A DNA stretch of 33,981 nt from JAQBGV01 sp032128395 (GTDB lineage Bacteria > Planctomycetota > UBA8108 > UBA1146). This document shows positions 17,178 to 25,071 of this stretch, one piece after another. The stretch is from positions 1-33,981 of the forward strand of contig JAQBGV010000088.1 of NCBI GenBank assembly GCA_032128395.1. The letters are read 5' to 3'. The notes under the pieces were generated by a model. That model was not told the DNA's origin. It was given only the letters and a program-made list of their open reading frames with translations, and made no database searches. Numbering within the stretch: the stretch's first letter is position 1; the number at the start of each line of letters is the position of its first letter. A program made the translations under genes and the position numbers.

Positions 17178-18230
17178 TCAATCGTCGTCTTCGAGATCTC
17201 CGCGGAGCTGCAGCGAAAGATCCACGCGCCCCGTCTTCTCGTCCCGGCTCACGACCCGGAACGATCGGAGCTCCCCCGGGCGGGGCGATTGACCCGCGAA
17301 TCGGGCGGTAGGAAGCCATCCCTCGATCCCCTCCTCGATGTACACGCGCGCCCCCTCGGGCGTGACATCCCGGAGAATTCCGGTGATCTCCGTTATCGAC
17401 GAGGACTCCACAGCAACCTCGGGGGTGTAGCTCGCGGCCGGCTGATCCACCTCCGGAAGATCGAGTCCGATCCGGCCACGGCCCGGCTCGATGCGCGAGA
17501 TCACCACTTCGATGGGCTGCCGAGCTTCGAGAACGAGGGCTTCCTCCCCCTTCTCCTGGCGCTGCTCGTTGTGGCGCTCGAGCCGCGAGATGTGGAGGAG
17601 TCCGTCGACTCCGCCGAGGTCGACGAAGAACCCGAAGTCCGTCTGCCGCACGATCGTCCCGGAGATCCGCTGACCTTCGTGGAACGCGGCGATTCGCCGC
17701 TTCGTCTTCAGCTTCGCGCGCCGATCGAGAACCGTGCGCAGGCTCAGAGTCAGCTCTCCATTGCGCACTTCCGTGACGAAACCCACCACATCCTTGCGGA
17801 GCAGTGCCCCCGGATCGCGGAGAAGTCCGGGGGGGAGTTGAGAGGACGGAAAGAACCCGGTGCACTGTCCGCAACGGATGCGCAGCCCCGGCTTCCCCGC
17901 TTCGACCACGGATCCACGGACGAATGCTCCGGCACGAACGGTCTTCGGATCGACTTCGGCCTCGGGCTCCTGCGTCGTCAGGATCGCAGCCCCGGCACCC
18001 CGATCATCGATCAGATACTTCCCGGAGGCCGCATCTCCCACCGTCGGAAGCTTCGAGAACTCGGAGGTCGGGATCAGGGCTTTTCCCACCGCGAGCGTGA
18101 CGACGACATCGTCGCCCTCGATCGCAGTGACCTTGCCTTCGAGGACCTCGCCGGGGGTCCTGATCGGGGGGGCCCCCTCCGGGGGTCCAGAGTCCCCAGA
18201 GGGACGAACCAGGATGCGAGGCGATTTCAT
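17178..18230 (-). CDS. S1 RNA-binding domain protein (RpsA-like, four S1 repeats)
   Basis: 350-aa protein built of four S1 OB-folds, at about residues 27-95, 97-167, 184-258 and 276-345. The third is the most typical: GTIVRQTDFGFFVDLGGVDGLLHISRL, then a highly charged loop and VISRIEPGRGRIGLDL. The others are more diverged. Such proteins bind mRNA at the ribosome, as ribosomal protein S1 does, or act as general RNA-binding factors. With four repeats and no HrdB or helicase parts, it could be either the S1 of this organism or an accessory paralog. ATG at 18230 has GGAG 9 nt upstream, and a promoter-like pair (18285-18312) lies upstream. Confidence 0.85.
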   Translation of the reverse strand: MKSPRILVRPSGDSGPPEGAPPIRTPGEVLEGKVTAIEGDDVVVTLAVGKALIPTSEFSKLPTVGDAASGKYLIDDRGAGAAILTTQEPEAEVDPKTVRAGAFVRGSVVEAGKPGLRIRCGQCTGFFPSSQLPPGLLRDPGALLRKDVVGFVTEVRNGELTLSLRTVLDRRAKLKTKRRIAAFHEGQRISGTIVRQTDFGFFVDLGGVDGLLHISRLERHNEQRQEKGEEALVLEARQPIEVVISRIEPGRGRIGLDLPEVDQPAASYTPEVAVESSSITEITGILRDVTPEGARVYIEEGIEGWLPTARFAGQSPRPGELRSFRVVSRDEKTGRVDLSLQLRGDLEDDD

Positions 18231-18284
18231 CGGTCGGACTCCGTTCTGGGGGCGCGGTCGGCACGGTCGGCGAGAGGACCGCGG

Positions 18285-18312
18285 ATTGTAACCGACGGTG
18301 AGCTGACGTCAC
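18285..18312 (-). promoter_or_regulatory. sigma-70-like promoter for the S1-domain gene
   Basis: On the minus strand GTGACG (18307-18312, four matches to TTGACA) is followed after 16 bp by TACAAT (18285-18290, five matches to TATAAT). The -10 box lies about 55 bp upstream of the ATG at 18230. Confidence 0.45.
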
Positions 18313-18355
18313 CACCGCACCCGCGGGCGGCCTGAACCATCGGGGGAGAAATCAG

Positions 18356-18429
18356 TGGGCCCACCAGGACTCGAACCTGGCACCAGCCGATTATGAGTCG
18401 GCCGCTCTAACCTGCTGAGCTATGGGCCC
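18356..18429 (-). tRNA. tRNA with CAU anticodon, probably tRNA-Ile2 (lysidine type)
   Basis: A complete 74-nt cloverleaf on the minus strand: acceptor GGGCCCA/TGGGCCC with discriminator A, D arm TAGCTCAGCAGGTTAGAGC, anticodon stem-loop GCCGA-CTCATAA-TCGGC and T arm CCAGG-TTCGAGT-CCTGG. The anticodon is CAU. The 3' CCA is not encoded. The anticodon arm CGACTCATAATCG equals that of E. coli ileX as I recall it. The pairs C4-G69 and C5-G68, described as TilS recognition features of tRNA-Ile2, are both present, so Ile2 is favoured over elongator Met. Initiator tRNA is unlikely because positions 1 and 72 are paired (G-C) and the anticodon stem lacks the three G-C pairs. It lies 62 bp after the HtrA-like gene. 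Confidence 0.93.
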
Positions 18430-18491
18430 ACGGGAACCGCGAGGGACTGGTAGCGGAGATCGGGACGCGCGCCGGGGATGGAGTCCGAAAC

Positions 18492-19889
18492 TCAGCGCCG
18501 ATGGCGGCCTTCGGGGAGCGGTGGTTCGGCGGTGGAACCTCCCGGATTGGTGGGACCGACAGGAACCGGCGTGCAGTCCGGCTTCGGCGGTGGCTCGAGG
18601 CCGTCGCCGTCCGATCCTTCCGGGCGCGTTCCGATGTGGAGTCGTATCGCACGCGACACTACCCGGCGGTTCTCCATCCGCGCGACCTGGACCTGGAGCG
18701 AACTGCCGATGCGGCCGTACTCGACCCGCTCGCGGAACCAGAGCAGATCTTCGGGGCGGTGGAGTTCGCGGCCGTCGACCTTCTGGATCACATCCCCGAC
18801 CTGGAGACCGTCGATCTCTGCACTCCCCTGCGCCACGAGCTTTCGCACGAGCGCGCCGGCGCCGTAGTGGGTCGGACCCGCGAGTGCGGGGTGGTGGAAC
18901 TGGAAGGTCGCACCGAGAGCACCGCGCACCATCCGACCATCGGTGCGCAGCGATCGGCAGATGATCTGCAGCAGATCCGCGGGGATCGCGACCGCGCGGC
19001 CGAGCGGTCCACCCTCGGTGGGGTTGGTGACGACAGCGGTCCCCATTCGACGCGCCCACGCGGGTCGCCGCGCTTCGTCGAACGGGTTCTCTTCTCCGGT
19101 GGTCGCATCGCCGGCGGCGGTCTCCGCGCCCCGACGCTCTCCACGCGGGCCGAGACCCGTCTCGCCGCTCTTTTCCTCCTCGTCGTCCTGCTCGCTCTTC
19201 GGGAGGACGAGGGAGAACGCGAGCATGCCGACCAGCTCGCCTTCGGGGTTCGCGAGCAGTCCGCCGACGTCCCCCGGTTGGGCGGCGATGGTGGTGACGA
19301 TCCCGCGCGGGAACGAGGCGTCCCGCTGCCCGACCCCGCGGTGCCGAATACCGCGAGCGGGATGGGCGACGTGGCCGAGTTCGAACCCGTCGGCCCCGAT
19401 CGAGACGACGATCGCCGCCTGCGCGGGCAGGGTCGACGCGTATCGCACCGGGGTGAGCTTCTTCGGGGGGTTCTCGATGGCGAGCAACGTCAGTCCGGTC
19501 TCGGGGTCGGCGGCGATCCAGCGGGCCGCGAGAAGGGGGCCGTCGTGCAGTTCGATCTCGATTCCGAGCTGCTCACCGATTTCGAGCTGCTCTTCGGGAA
19601 GACCCCCCGCGATCACGGTGATGATCTCCCCCTCACGGCTGCCGATGACTCCGGACGCGCGATAGAGGCTTCGCCGAACCGAACCGGCGACCGACGTGCC
19701 GTCTGCATTGGGATCGGAGACCGCAACGATGCGCACCGCTACCACGGAGGGGGCGAGCTTCGCGACGAGACGCTGCACCGCGCGGTCGAAGCGATCGAGT
19801 TCGCCCTCCTGCCCGAAGCCCGTCGCCGGCACGCCGAGCGTCAGCGCGACGAGGAGGGCGAATCCGGAGATCACAGGTGTACGCGGCAT
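18492..19889 (-). CDS. exported HtrA-like pseudo-protease with PDZ domain
   Basis: 465 aa with a signal peptide (hydrophobic about 8-20, cleavage near FGQ at 25-27). Residues about 35-225 follow the trypsin-like fold of DegP/HtrA, but the catalytic positions are replaced. ASGVIGSREGEIITVIAGGL has no His where TNxHV is expected, TGLTLLAIE has Gly132 in place of the Asp of TDLALL, and GDVGGLL has Val208 in place of the Ser of GNSGGPL. A charged low-complexity insert spans about 230-285, and a PDZ domain about 322-412 (GLQVGDVIQKVDG). The Pro-rich tail looks disordered. ATG at 19889 overlaps the stop of the anti-sigma gene (ATGA) and has a GGTGAGG site 5 nt upstream. It probably acts as a periplasmic binding or sensing protein for the sigma system. 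Confidence 0.85.
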   Translation of the reverse strand: MPRTPVISGFALLVALTLGVPATGFGQEGELDRFDRAVQRLVAKLAPSVVAVRIVAVSDPNADGTSVAGSVRRSLYRASGVIGSREGEIITVIAGGLPEEQLEIGEQLGIEIELHDGPLLAARWIAADPETGLTLLAIENPPKKLTPVRYASTLPAQAAIVVSIGADGFELGHVAHPARGIRHRGVGQRDASFPRGIVTTIAAQPGDVGGLLANPEGELVGMLAFSLVLPKSEQDDEEEKSGETGLGPRGERRGAETAAGDATTGEENPFDEARRPAWARRMGTAVVTNPTEGGPLGRAVAIPADLLQIICRSLRTDGRMVRGALGATFQFHHPALAGPTHYGAGALVRKLVAQGSAEIDGLQVGDVIQKVDGRELHRPEDLLWFRERVEYGRIGSSLQVQVARMENRRVVSRAIRLHIGTRPEGSDGDGLEPPPKPDCTPVPVGPTNPGGSTAEPPLPEGRHRR

Positions 19890-20518
19890 CAGAACCTCAC
19901 CTCGCCGGAGTCGGCGATCGTCTCGCCGGAAGGAATCCACTCACACTGGAGGTAGGCACCGAACTGTCCGAGGAGGAATTCGTCCGCCCGCCCATCTCCG
20001 AAGAGGGTCTCGGATGACGCGAGCGGTCGACCGTCGGGACTCGATCCGGGGAACTTCGCCTCGGAAAGTTGGAACACACCGAAGAGCCCGACCAGAAGAG
20101 CGGCCGCAGTCGCCGCGAGCCACCGGCCGCGCACTGCGCGTTCCCGGCGACGGATCGGCGCGATCTCATCACGCAGGCGGGAGAGAACCGAGGGCACGAA
20201 CAACGGATCGGGCTGGGCGTCACGGGCGCGGAGCCGCCACAACGGTCGGGTGAGGTGGCTCCCCTCGAGCTCGCGTCGGCACGCGGCGCAGCGCTGGACA
20301 TGCGCGAGGACGGAAGGGCCGAACGCAGCGGAGTCGGCGGTGTCGCTCCGCCCGCACTCTGCGATCCGGCTCTCCGAGATGATGCGCTCCACCGTCTCGC
20401 AGCTCATCGTCAGCTCCGTGGAGACTGCAAGCCGCCGATCGGTCGCCATCCGGCCTCTCTCTGCTTCGTTCCTGACTTCGTTCCGGGGGTCTCTCGAAGT
20501 TCCCCTGGAACGCCACAT
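19889..20518 (-). CDS. zinc-type anti-sigma factor (ZAS-like), membrane anchored
   Basis: 209 aa. The N-terminal part holds Cys40, His73, Cys77 and Cys80 in the order of the ZAS motif (HVQRCAACRREL), which binds the ECF sigma factor. One membrane helix (about 133-150) anchors the protein, leaving about 60 residues outside the cytoplasm for signal sensing. The start at 20518 overlaps the sigma stop (ATGA) and has GAGGGG 5 nt upstream, giving a 39-residue extension before the zinc domain; ATGs at 20449 or 20407 are alternatives. It is coupled at both ends, to the sigma gene before it and the HtrA-like gene after it, so the three are probably made together. Release by proteolysis is usual in this family; RseP encoded at 3826 is a candidate for the final cut. 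Confidence 0.85.
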   Translation of the reverse strand: MWRSRGTSRDPRNEVRNEAERGRMATDRRLAVSTELTMSCETVERIISESRIAECGRSDTADSAAFGPSVLAHVQRCAACRRELEGSHLTRPLWRLRARDAQPDPLFVPSVLSRLRDEIAPIRRRERAVRGRWLAATAAALLVGLFGVFQLSEAKFPGSSPDGRPLASSETLFGDGRADEFLLGQFGAYLQCEWIPSGETIADSGEVRF

Positions 20519-21207
20519 CAGTCCCCCTCGTCGCGAGGGGCACCGACCGGCTCGTATCCCGCGGACTCCCATGAGTCACGGAAAATCTGACGGGCCCGGT
20601 GCAGACGCCAGCGCACCGTCGCGTGGTTCGAGCCCGAAATCACCGCGATCTCCTTCGAGGTGAACCCCTCGACGTCCCGCAGCACCAGCAAGACCCGGTA
20701 CTTGTCGGGCAGGAACGAGAGGACCCGCTCGACCTGCGCCCTGAGGTCGCTCCGCTCGAGCGGACGCGATGGATCCTCAGGAACTGGGGTCGGCTCCTTG
20801 GCCCTCTCGCGCAAGAGTTCGCCCATCCGCCGATTCCGACGAGTCCAGTCGATCGCCAGGTGCACCGCGATCCGGTAGAACCAAGTGTAGAACCGGTGCT
20901 TCGGATCGTATCGGTGCAAGTTGCGGTAGACGCGCAGGAACGCCTCCTGGGCGACATCCCGTGCGGCTTCCTCGTTCAATACGAAGTGGCGGGCGATCGC
21001 GATGGCCCTCTCCTGGTACTTCTGGACCAAAGCGGTGAAAGCCTGCTCATCCCCGTAGCGGGCGCGCTCGATCCATTCTCTATCCTCGGAGGCCGAAGCC
21101 TCGGCCGCCCTCCGGCAGAGCTCTTGCTCCGCCGAGGAGGCACCGGGGTCCGTCGGAGATCGAGCAGCCGCGTTCCCCTTCCCGGGGGGCAGGCGGTTCG
21201 GGCGCAT
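20518..21207 (-). CDS. ECF-type RNA polymerase sigma-70 factor
   Basis: 229 aa. Region 2 is seen as FTALVQKYQERAIAIARHFV, then EEAARDVAQEAFLRVYRNLHRYD and FYTWFYRIAVHLAIDWTRR. Region 4 is the helix-turn-helix LPDKYRVLLVLRDVEGFTSKEIA, then TVRWRLHRAR. Regions 1 and 3 are absent, as in ECF factors of the RpoE type. The N-terminal 45 residues are a non-conserved charged extension. ATG at 21207 has GGAG 4 nt upstream. The adjoining zinc anti-sigma gene shows the usual partner arrangement. I could not identify a matching autoregulatory promoter in the 137 bp upstream. Confidence 0.94.
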   Translation of the reverse strand: MRPNRLPPGKGNAAARSPTDPGASSAEQELCRRAAEASASEDREWIERARYGDEQAFTALVQKYQERAIAIARHFVLNEEAARDVAQEAFLRVYRNLHRYDPKHRFYTWFYRIAVHLAIDWTRRNRRMGELLRERAKEPTPVPEDPSRPLERSDLRAQVERVLSFLPDKYRVLLVLRDVEGFTSKEIAVISGSNHATVRWRLHRARQIFRDSWESAGYEPVGAPRDEGD

Positions 21208-21344
21208 GAAACTCCATCCCGAAGTGGACTCTTCTTTCCGCCGTGGAGCCCTGCCCCCGGCGAGAGCGGCCCGGAAGTGGGCTGGGCTTCATCCTAGGGG
21301 CTCGGGCCCGGAGCTGCCACTTCGCTCTGCCCCGGAGGGGGACC

Positions 21345-23525
21345 TCAGGGCACTTTTTTTGGAGCGGGGCCCCGCTCAGCCGGAGGGGAGTGAGAACTCG
21401 CGAGCGCCGCCACTCGATCGACGACCTCCTGGCGCGCTTCCTCCGCCAGTCCGGGGAAGAAGGGGATCGCGAGTCCCCGGTCGGAGAAGGACTCCGTCGT
21501 CTCGAGTGGACCGGCACGCAGCATCGGGTGGTCATACGGGGGGATCCGGTGGAGGGCCGGGAAATACGAGGCACACTCGATCCCCGCGGCGAGGAGTCCC
21601 TGACGCACCCGCTCCCGACTCTCGCGATCGCGGAGGAAGACCGGGAATGCGAACCAGCTCCGCCGGTCCCCGATCGAGGGCTCGGGGAGGAGCTCCAGCG
21701 CGCCGCATTCGGCGAGATCGCGGTGGTAGGCCGCGGCGATCACGGAGCGGATCCGATTCATCTCTTCGAGCCGGTCGAGTTGCGACAGTCCGAGCGCGGA
21801 CTGCATCTCCGTGACACGGAAGTTGAAGCCCTCTCCCGCGAACGAGAGGCCAGGACCAGTTCGTCCCTGGTTCCGCATGCGCCGAATCCGTTCGATCGTC
21901 GACTCCTCGCGAGCGACGACGAGACCGCCCTCCCCCATCGTCATCTGCTTGTTGGGATAGAAGGCGAAGACACCCGCCTCGCCGTGCGTCCCGACCGGCC
22001 GGTCGCGTCGCCACGATCCGAGCGCCTCGCAGGCATCTTCGATCACCGGGACTCCCCTCTCGCGCGCCCACATCGAGAGATCATCCACGGGGGCCGGGCT
22101 TCCGAAGATGTGGACGGGGAGGATCGCCCGCACGGTCGGTCGCCACGCGGCGTCGACGGCCTCGACCGAGAGGCAGAGGGTCGTCGGGTCGATCTCGACG
22201 AATCGCGGACGGGCACCCGCGAGCCGAATCGCGTGCGCGGTCGCGACGAACCCGTAGCTCGGCGTGATCACCTCACCCGACTCGACGCCCAGAGCGCGCA
22301 GCGCGAGGTACAGCCCCGCGGTCCCGCTCGAGACGAGAGCGGTCGGAGCGCCGAACATCTCCGCGAATCGTGCCTCGAGTTCTGCGGTCCGAGGCCCGAG
22401 GGAGAGCGTCATCCCCTCGAGCACGGCGAGCACCGCCCGTCGGTCGGTGTGGTCGAGCGTCGGACGAGAGAGGGGGATCCGGAAGGCGGTCAAGCCGGCC
22501 ACCATCCGATCACCCCCGTGGAGTTCGCCGGGGAGACCGGACTGGTCGAGGAGAGCGTCGATTCCCGTACCATCCAGGCGAGGGGCGTCTTCCGAGCGAC
22601 ACTCGGCCGGGATCGCTCTGCCCCCCCCACCGGGAGTCCCTGCGGAGATGCGGAACCGGTTCCCTTCGATCCGGAGCCGACCCGCCTCGTCCTCCGAGAT
22701 CAGCCTTTCGTGTTCCTTCTCGCCCCGACCGAGGGAACGCCTGGTTCGAACGATCCTGGCCGGATCGAGCCCGAGGAGGGGTGCGCACCGCAGGAGGAAT
22801 CGATCGGCGAGCTCGGAGACCTCGACCGCGGACATCCGTGGGATCAGCCGATCTCCCGCGGATCCGGACTCTGCGGCGGTGAGGACGTGGTGCGCGGCAT
22901 CTTCGATCGTCATCAAGAACCGGGTGACCCCGGGGGGGACGATCTCGATCGGCAAGCTCCGGCGCAGTCGATCCAGAATGCGCGGGAGGACCGACCCTCG
23001 CGAGCCGACCACGTTCCCGAGCCGAGCGGTGATGAGGACCGCATCATCGGTCGACCGCTGCCTCTGCTCGAGCATCCGTTCCGCGGTTCTCTTGGACGCA
23101 CCGAGTGCACCGCGGGGCTCGACCGCCTTGTCGGTCGAGATAAGAACGAACCGCTTCAGTGCATCGGCGAGGCCGGCGCTCAGCACGCGATCGGTTCCGA
23201 GCACGTTGGTGCGAAAGGCCTCTCCGGGGTGCTCATCGCACACTCCGATGTGTTTCATGGCAGCGGCGTGGAAGATGGTGTCCATCCCCTCCACCGCCTC
23301 GCGCATCCGGTCACCGTCGCGCACATCGCCGATCCACCACTCCACTCGAGGGTCGGGGGGGAGGCGATCGCGAAACTCCACCTGACGGCACTCGTCCCGA
23401 CCGAGCACTCGGATCTGTTCGATGGGACGATCGAGGAGGGCACGAACGAGAGCGGAACCGATGCTGCCGGTTCCACCGGTGACGAGGATGCGCGAGCCGT
23501 AGAGTGGCGACGGAGGGGAAGGCAT
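21345..23525 (-). CDS. fusion: nucleotide-sugar 4,6-dehydratase and DegT-type aminotransferase
   Basis: 726 aa with two enzyme domains. Residues 8-290 are a CapD/WbpM/PseB-like extended SDR: GGTGSIG (17-23), HAAAMKHIGVCDEHP, S130-T131-D132-K133 and GASK (142-145). Leu141 stands where PseB has Tyr and WbpM/PglF-type enzymes have Met. Residues about 350-715 are a DegT/DnrJ/EryC1/StrS PLP aminotransferase: SSGTAGLYLALRALG, TPSYGFVATAHAI, VIEDACEALG and FYPNKQMTMGEGG with the PLP lysine at 526. Between them is a Gly/Pro-rich linker. Together they could turn a UDP-N-acetylhexosamine into a 4-amino-4,6-dideoxy sugar, as separate PseB-PseC or PglF-PglE enzymes do. ATG at 23525 has GGAG 5 nt upstream. 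No other sugar genes adjoin. Confidence 0.93.
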   Translation of the reverse strand: MPSPPSPLYGSRILVTGGTGSIGSALVRALLDRPIEQIRVLGRDECRQVEFRDRLPPDPRVEWWIGDVRDGDRMREAVEGMDTIFHAAAMKHIGVCDEHPGEAFRTNVLGTDRVLSAGLADALKRFVLISTDKAVEPRGALGASKRTAERMLEQRQRSTDDAVLITARLGNVVGSRGSVLPRILDRLRRSLPIEIVPPGVTRFLMTIEDAAHHVLTAAESGSAGDRLIPRMSAVEVSELADRFLLRCAPLLGLDPARIVRTRRSLGRGEKEHERLISEDEAGRLRIEGNRFRISAGTPGGGGRAIPAECRSEDAPRLDGTGIDALLDQSGLPGELHGGDRMVAGLTAFRIPLSRPTLDHTDRRAVLAVLEGMTLSLGPRTAELEARFAEMFGAPTALVSSGTAGLYLALRALGVESGEVITPSYGFVATAHAIRLAGARPRFVEIDPTTLCLSVEAVDAAWRPTVRAILPVHIFGSPAPVDDLSMWARERGVPVIEDACEALGSWRRDRPVGTHGEAGVFAFYPNKQMTMGEGGLVVAREESTIERIRRMRNQGRTGPGLSFAGEGFNFRVTEMQSALGLSQLDRLEEMNRIRSVIAAAYHRDLAECGALELLPEPSIGDRRSWFAFPVFLRDRESRERVRQGLLAAGIECASYFPALHRIPPYDHPMLRAGPLETTESFSDRGLAIPFFPGLAEEARQEVVDRVAALASSHSPPAERGPAPKKVP

Positions 23526-23684
23526 CGATTCTCCGAGCCGGGGATGAACGGAGTCGCTCCGAGCGGACCGAGTGCGAAGGTGAGATCTCCGTTCGACCGG
23601 GATCGAGCTTGAAGCTCCTCGTGCAGGTGCGCTCGACTTGCGAGAGAGACAAGAGAGAGAGGAGCGACTGGATCCCGTCGGGGT

Positions 23685-24023
23685 CTAGATCGCGGTGCCA
23701 TCCTTCGGGGCGGCCGGAGCAGCGACTCCCGGAAACGAAGCTCGCTGCAACCGGTCCTTCATCATCCGACCGGCCTTGAACTTCACCGTCACCTTCTCGG
23801 GGACGCTGATCTTGTCACCCGTCCGGGGGTTCCGTGCGACGCGCGGCGCCTTGCCCTTCGGTTCGAACACACCGAAGTCGCGGAACTCCAAGCGATTCCC
23901 GAGAGCGAGCTCATCGATGATGCGGTCGAGGAAGCACTGGATCACCTCCTTGGCCTTCTGTTGCTGGACGTTCGTCTCCTCGGCGATCGCCTGCACGAGG
24001 TCACGCTTGGTGACGGTCCTCAT
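23685..24023 (-). CDS. HU/IHF-family DNA-binding protein
   Basis: 112 aa. It matches the HU/IHF fold over residues 1-95: TKRDLVQAIAEETN, then VIQCFLDRIIDELALGNRLEFRDFGVFEPK and the DNA-arm segment RVARNPRTGDKISVPEKVTVKFKAG. The Pro in RNPRTG, which intercalates into bent DNA, is present. A short Ala/Pro-rich tail of about 17 residues follows. Such dimers bend and compact DNA. ATG at 24023 has AGAGG 9 nt upstream. A 13-bp tandem repeat lies about 210 bp upstream. It cannot be assigned to HU or IHF subunits from sequence alone. Confidence 0.94.
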   Translation of the reverse strand: MRTVTKRDLVQAIAEETNVQQQKAKEVIQCFLDRIIDELALGNRLEFRDFGVFEPKGKAPRVARNPRTGDKISVPEKVTVKFKAGRMMKDRLQRASFPGVAAPAAPKDGTAI

Positions 24024-24231
24024 GGAGGAAACCTCTCTTCTACGCTACGAGGAAGGACTGCCGGGTCTCGGTCTCGTGATCCCGCTGGATCACACCCCAG
24101 TACTCCTCACCTCGGACATAGGGGTCACCCCCCACGGACACCTCCGGATCCCACCCCAACTCCACGGAGACCTGATCTCTCCCGGAGACCCGACTCTCCA
24201 CAAGGATCCCACCGTGACCCCGCCGCGAACG

Positions 24232-24257
24232 ATCGCCTTAGATCATCGCCTTAGATC
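24232..24257. repeat. 13-bp perfect tandem repeat, two copies
   Basis: ATCGCCTTAGATC occurs at 24232-24244 and again at 24245-24257 with no spacer. It lies about 210-235 bp upstream of the HU start and could be a protein-binding site. Confidence 0.8.
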
Positions 24258-24450
24258 CTAGTAGGGGTGAGAGTTACAGTTCCGGAAGGTAGCACGTCGC
24301 GGTCGGGGCTTCAACTGGGCCGAGGAGAAAAGAAATCAGGGGCCGGGAGACGTACGAGTAAGCGCGGGCGCGAGTTACCAGAATTGGATCATCGATGGAG
24401 CGGCTCCGGGGCCTGCGCGGACGCATGGGTCCGATTTTGGCCTGCGCATC

Positions 24451-24474
24451 GGTCTTGCCGGACAGGTCTTGCCG
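24451..24474. repeat. 10-bp direct repeat with 14-bp period
   Basis: GGTCTTGCCG is found at 24451-24460 and at 24465-24474, 4 bp apart, between the HU gene and the next gene upstream. No function is known. Confidence 0.6.
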
Positions 24475-24481
24475 ATCCAAA

Positions 24482-24500
24482 GCCCCCTCGGTTCGGGGGC
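24482..24500 (-). terminator. hairpin downstream of the 84-aa gene
   Basis: GCCCCC (24482-24487) and GGGGGC (24495-24500) form a 6-bp GC stem with a 7-nt loop. On the minus strand TTT follows directly. It lies about 40 bp after the stop at 24538, so a terminator is plausible. Confidence 0.5.
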
Positions 24501-24537
24501 CCCCGGACGGGATCTCAGAGAAGAGAACCGAATCGCC

Positions 24538-24792
24538 TCAGCCCGCCATCGTCAGGGTGCTGACGGGGTCGAGGAAGGGGCGATCCTCTTCCTGCGCGAG
24601 GATTCCGAGGAAGATCAAGACGCTGTTCGGGCGCCGATGAAGCTCCCGATAGGCCTCATCCCGATCCCGCGTTCGGAAGACGACCTGCCCGTCCGTGATC
24701 GATCCCTCATCGTCGAATCGACAGGATTCGAGGAGGACCCACTCTCCGTGGTGGAGGCGGGTGATTTCCTCGAGCGATTGGCTGGCACTCAT
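24538..24792 (-). CDS. small hypothetical protein (84 aa)
   Basis: I do not recognise a family. The protein looks like a compact alpha/beta unit: a helix (SASQSLEEITRLHHGEW), a strand (WVLLESCRF), an acidic turn DDEGSITDG, a strand (QVVFRTRD), a helix (RDEAYRELHRR) and a hydrophobic strand (SVLIFLGILA). There is no signal peptide or membrane segment. ATG at 24792 is chosen because AGGAG lies 8 nt upstream; the frame continues upstream but that part is Arg/Pro-rich and not protein-like. It lies between the HU gene and the small KKK-tailed protein gene, all on the minus strand. Confidence 0.75.
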   Translation of the reverse strand: MSASQSLEEITRLHHGEWVLLESCRFDDEGSITDGQVVFRTRDRDEAYRELHRRPNSVLIFLGILAQEEDRPFLDPVSTLTMAG

Positions 24793-24895
24793 GCCGGCAC
24801 TCCTTTCGACGGCCGCGGGGGGAGGCGGGGCGCGGTCGGGCGGCTCGCGCGAGGCCTCTCTCCCCCTTTCCGCTATTCTGGCTCCAAGAAGGGGT

Positions 24896-24922
24896 CCGTC
24901 CAGCACTTTTTGCTGCGGACGG
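24896..24922 (-). terminator. hairpin between two small genes, possible terminator
   Basis: CCGTCCAGCA (24896-24905) pairs with TGCTG (24911-24915) and GACGG (24918-24922), giving 10 bp with a 2-nt bulge and a CTTTT loop. It lies about 150 bp downstream of the stop at 25072. The remainder of 24793-25071 holds no gene I can support. Confidence 0.35.
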
Positions 24923-25071
24923 GGGGCAGAGTCACGCGGAGGGTGCTCGTAGGACTGGATTGGGGAGTATGGGATGAACCGCGACCTCGGCCGAGCCGAT
25001 GTGCGATCTTGAACACTTCACGGGAGCGGAACGAACTACCTCCGAACCGACCCGGCACCCACCCTGTCGAC

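Larger units (their letters stand above)
24024..24537. other. 514-bp intergenic region upstream of the HU gene
   Basis: No open frame here has a plausible start site or composition. It contains two short direct repeats (24232-24257 and 24451-24474) and a terminator-like hairpin (24482-24500). It should hold the promoter and a long leader for the HU gene. TTGAAG, a 17-bp spacer and TACCTT lie on the minus strand about 270 bp upstream of the HU start, but the match is poor. Confidence 0.6.

Noticed and set aside
21243..23612. 789-aa open frame on the plus strand opposite the dehydratase-aminotransferase fusion
   Set aside because: It is the antisense shadow of a gene with clear enzyme motifs; its product is Arg/Pro/Gly/His-rich with no recognisable domain.
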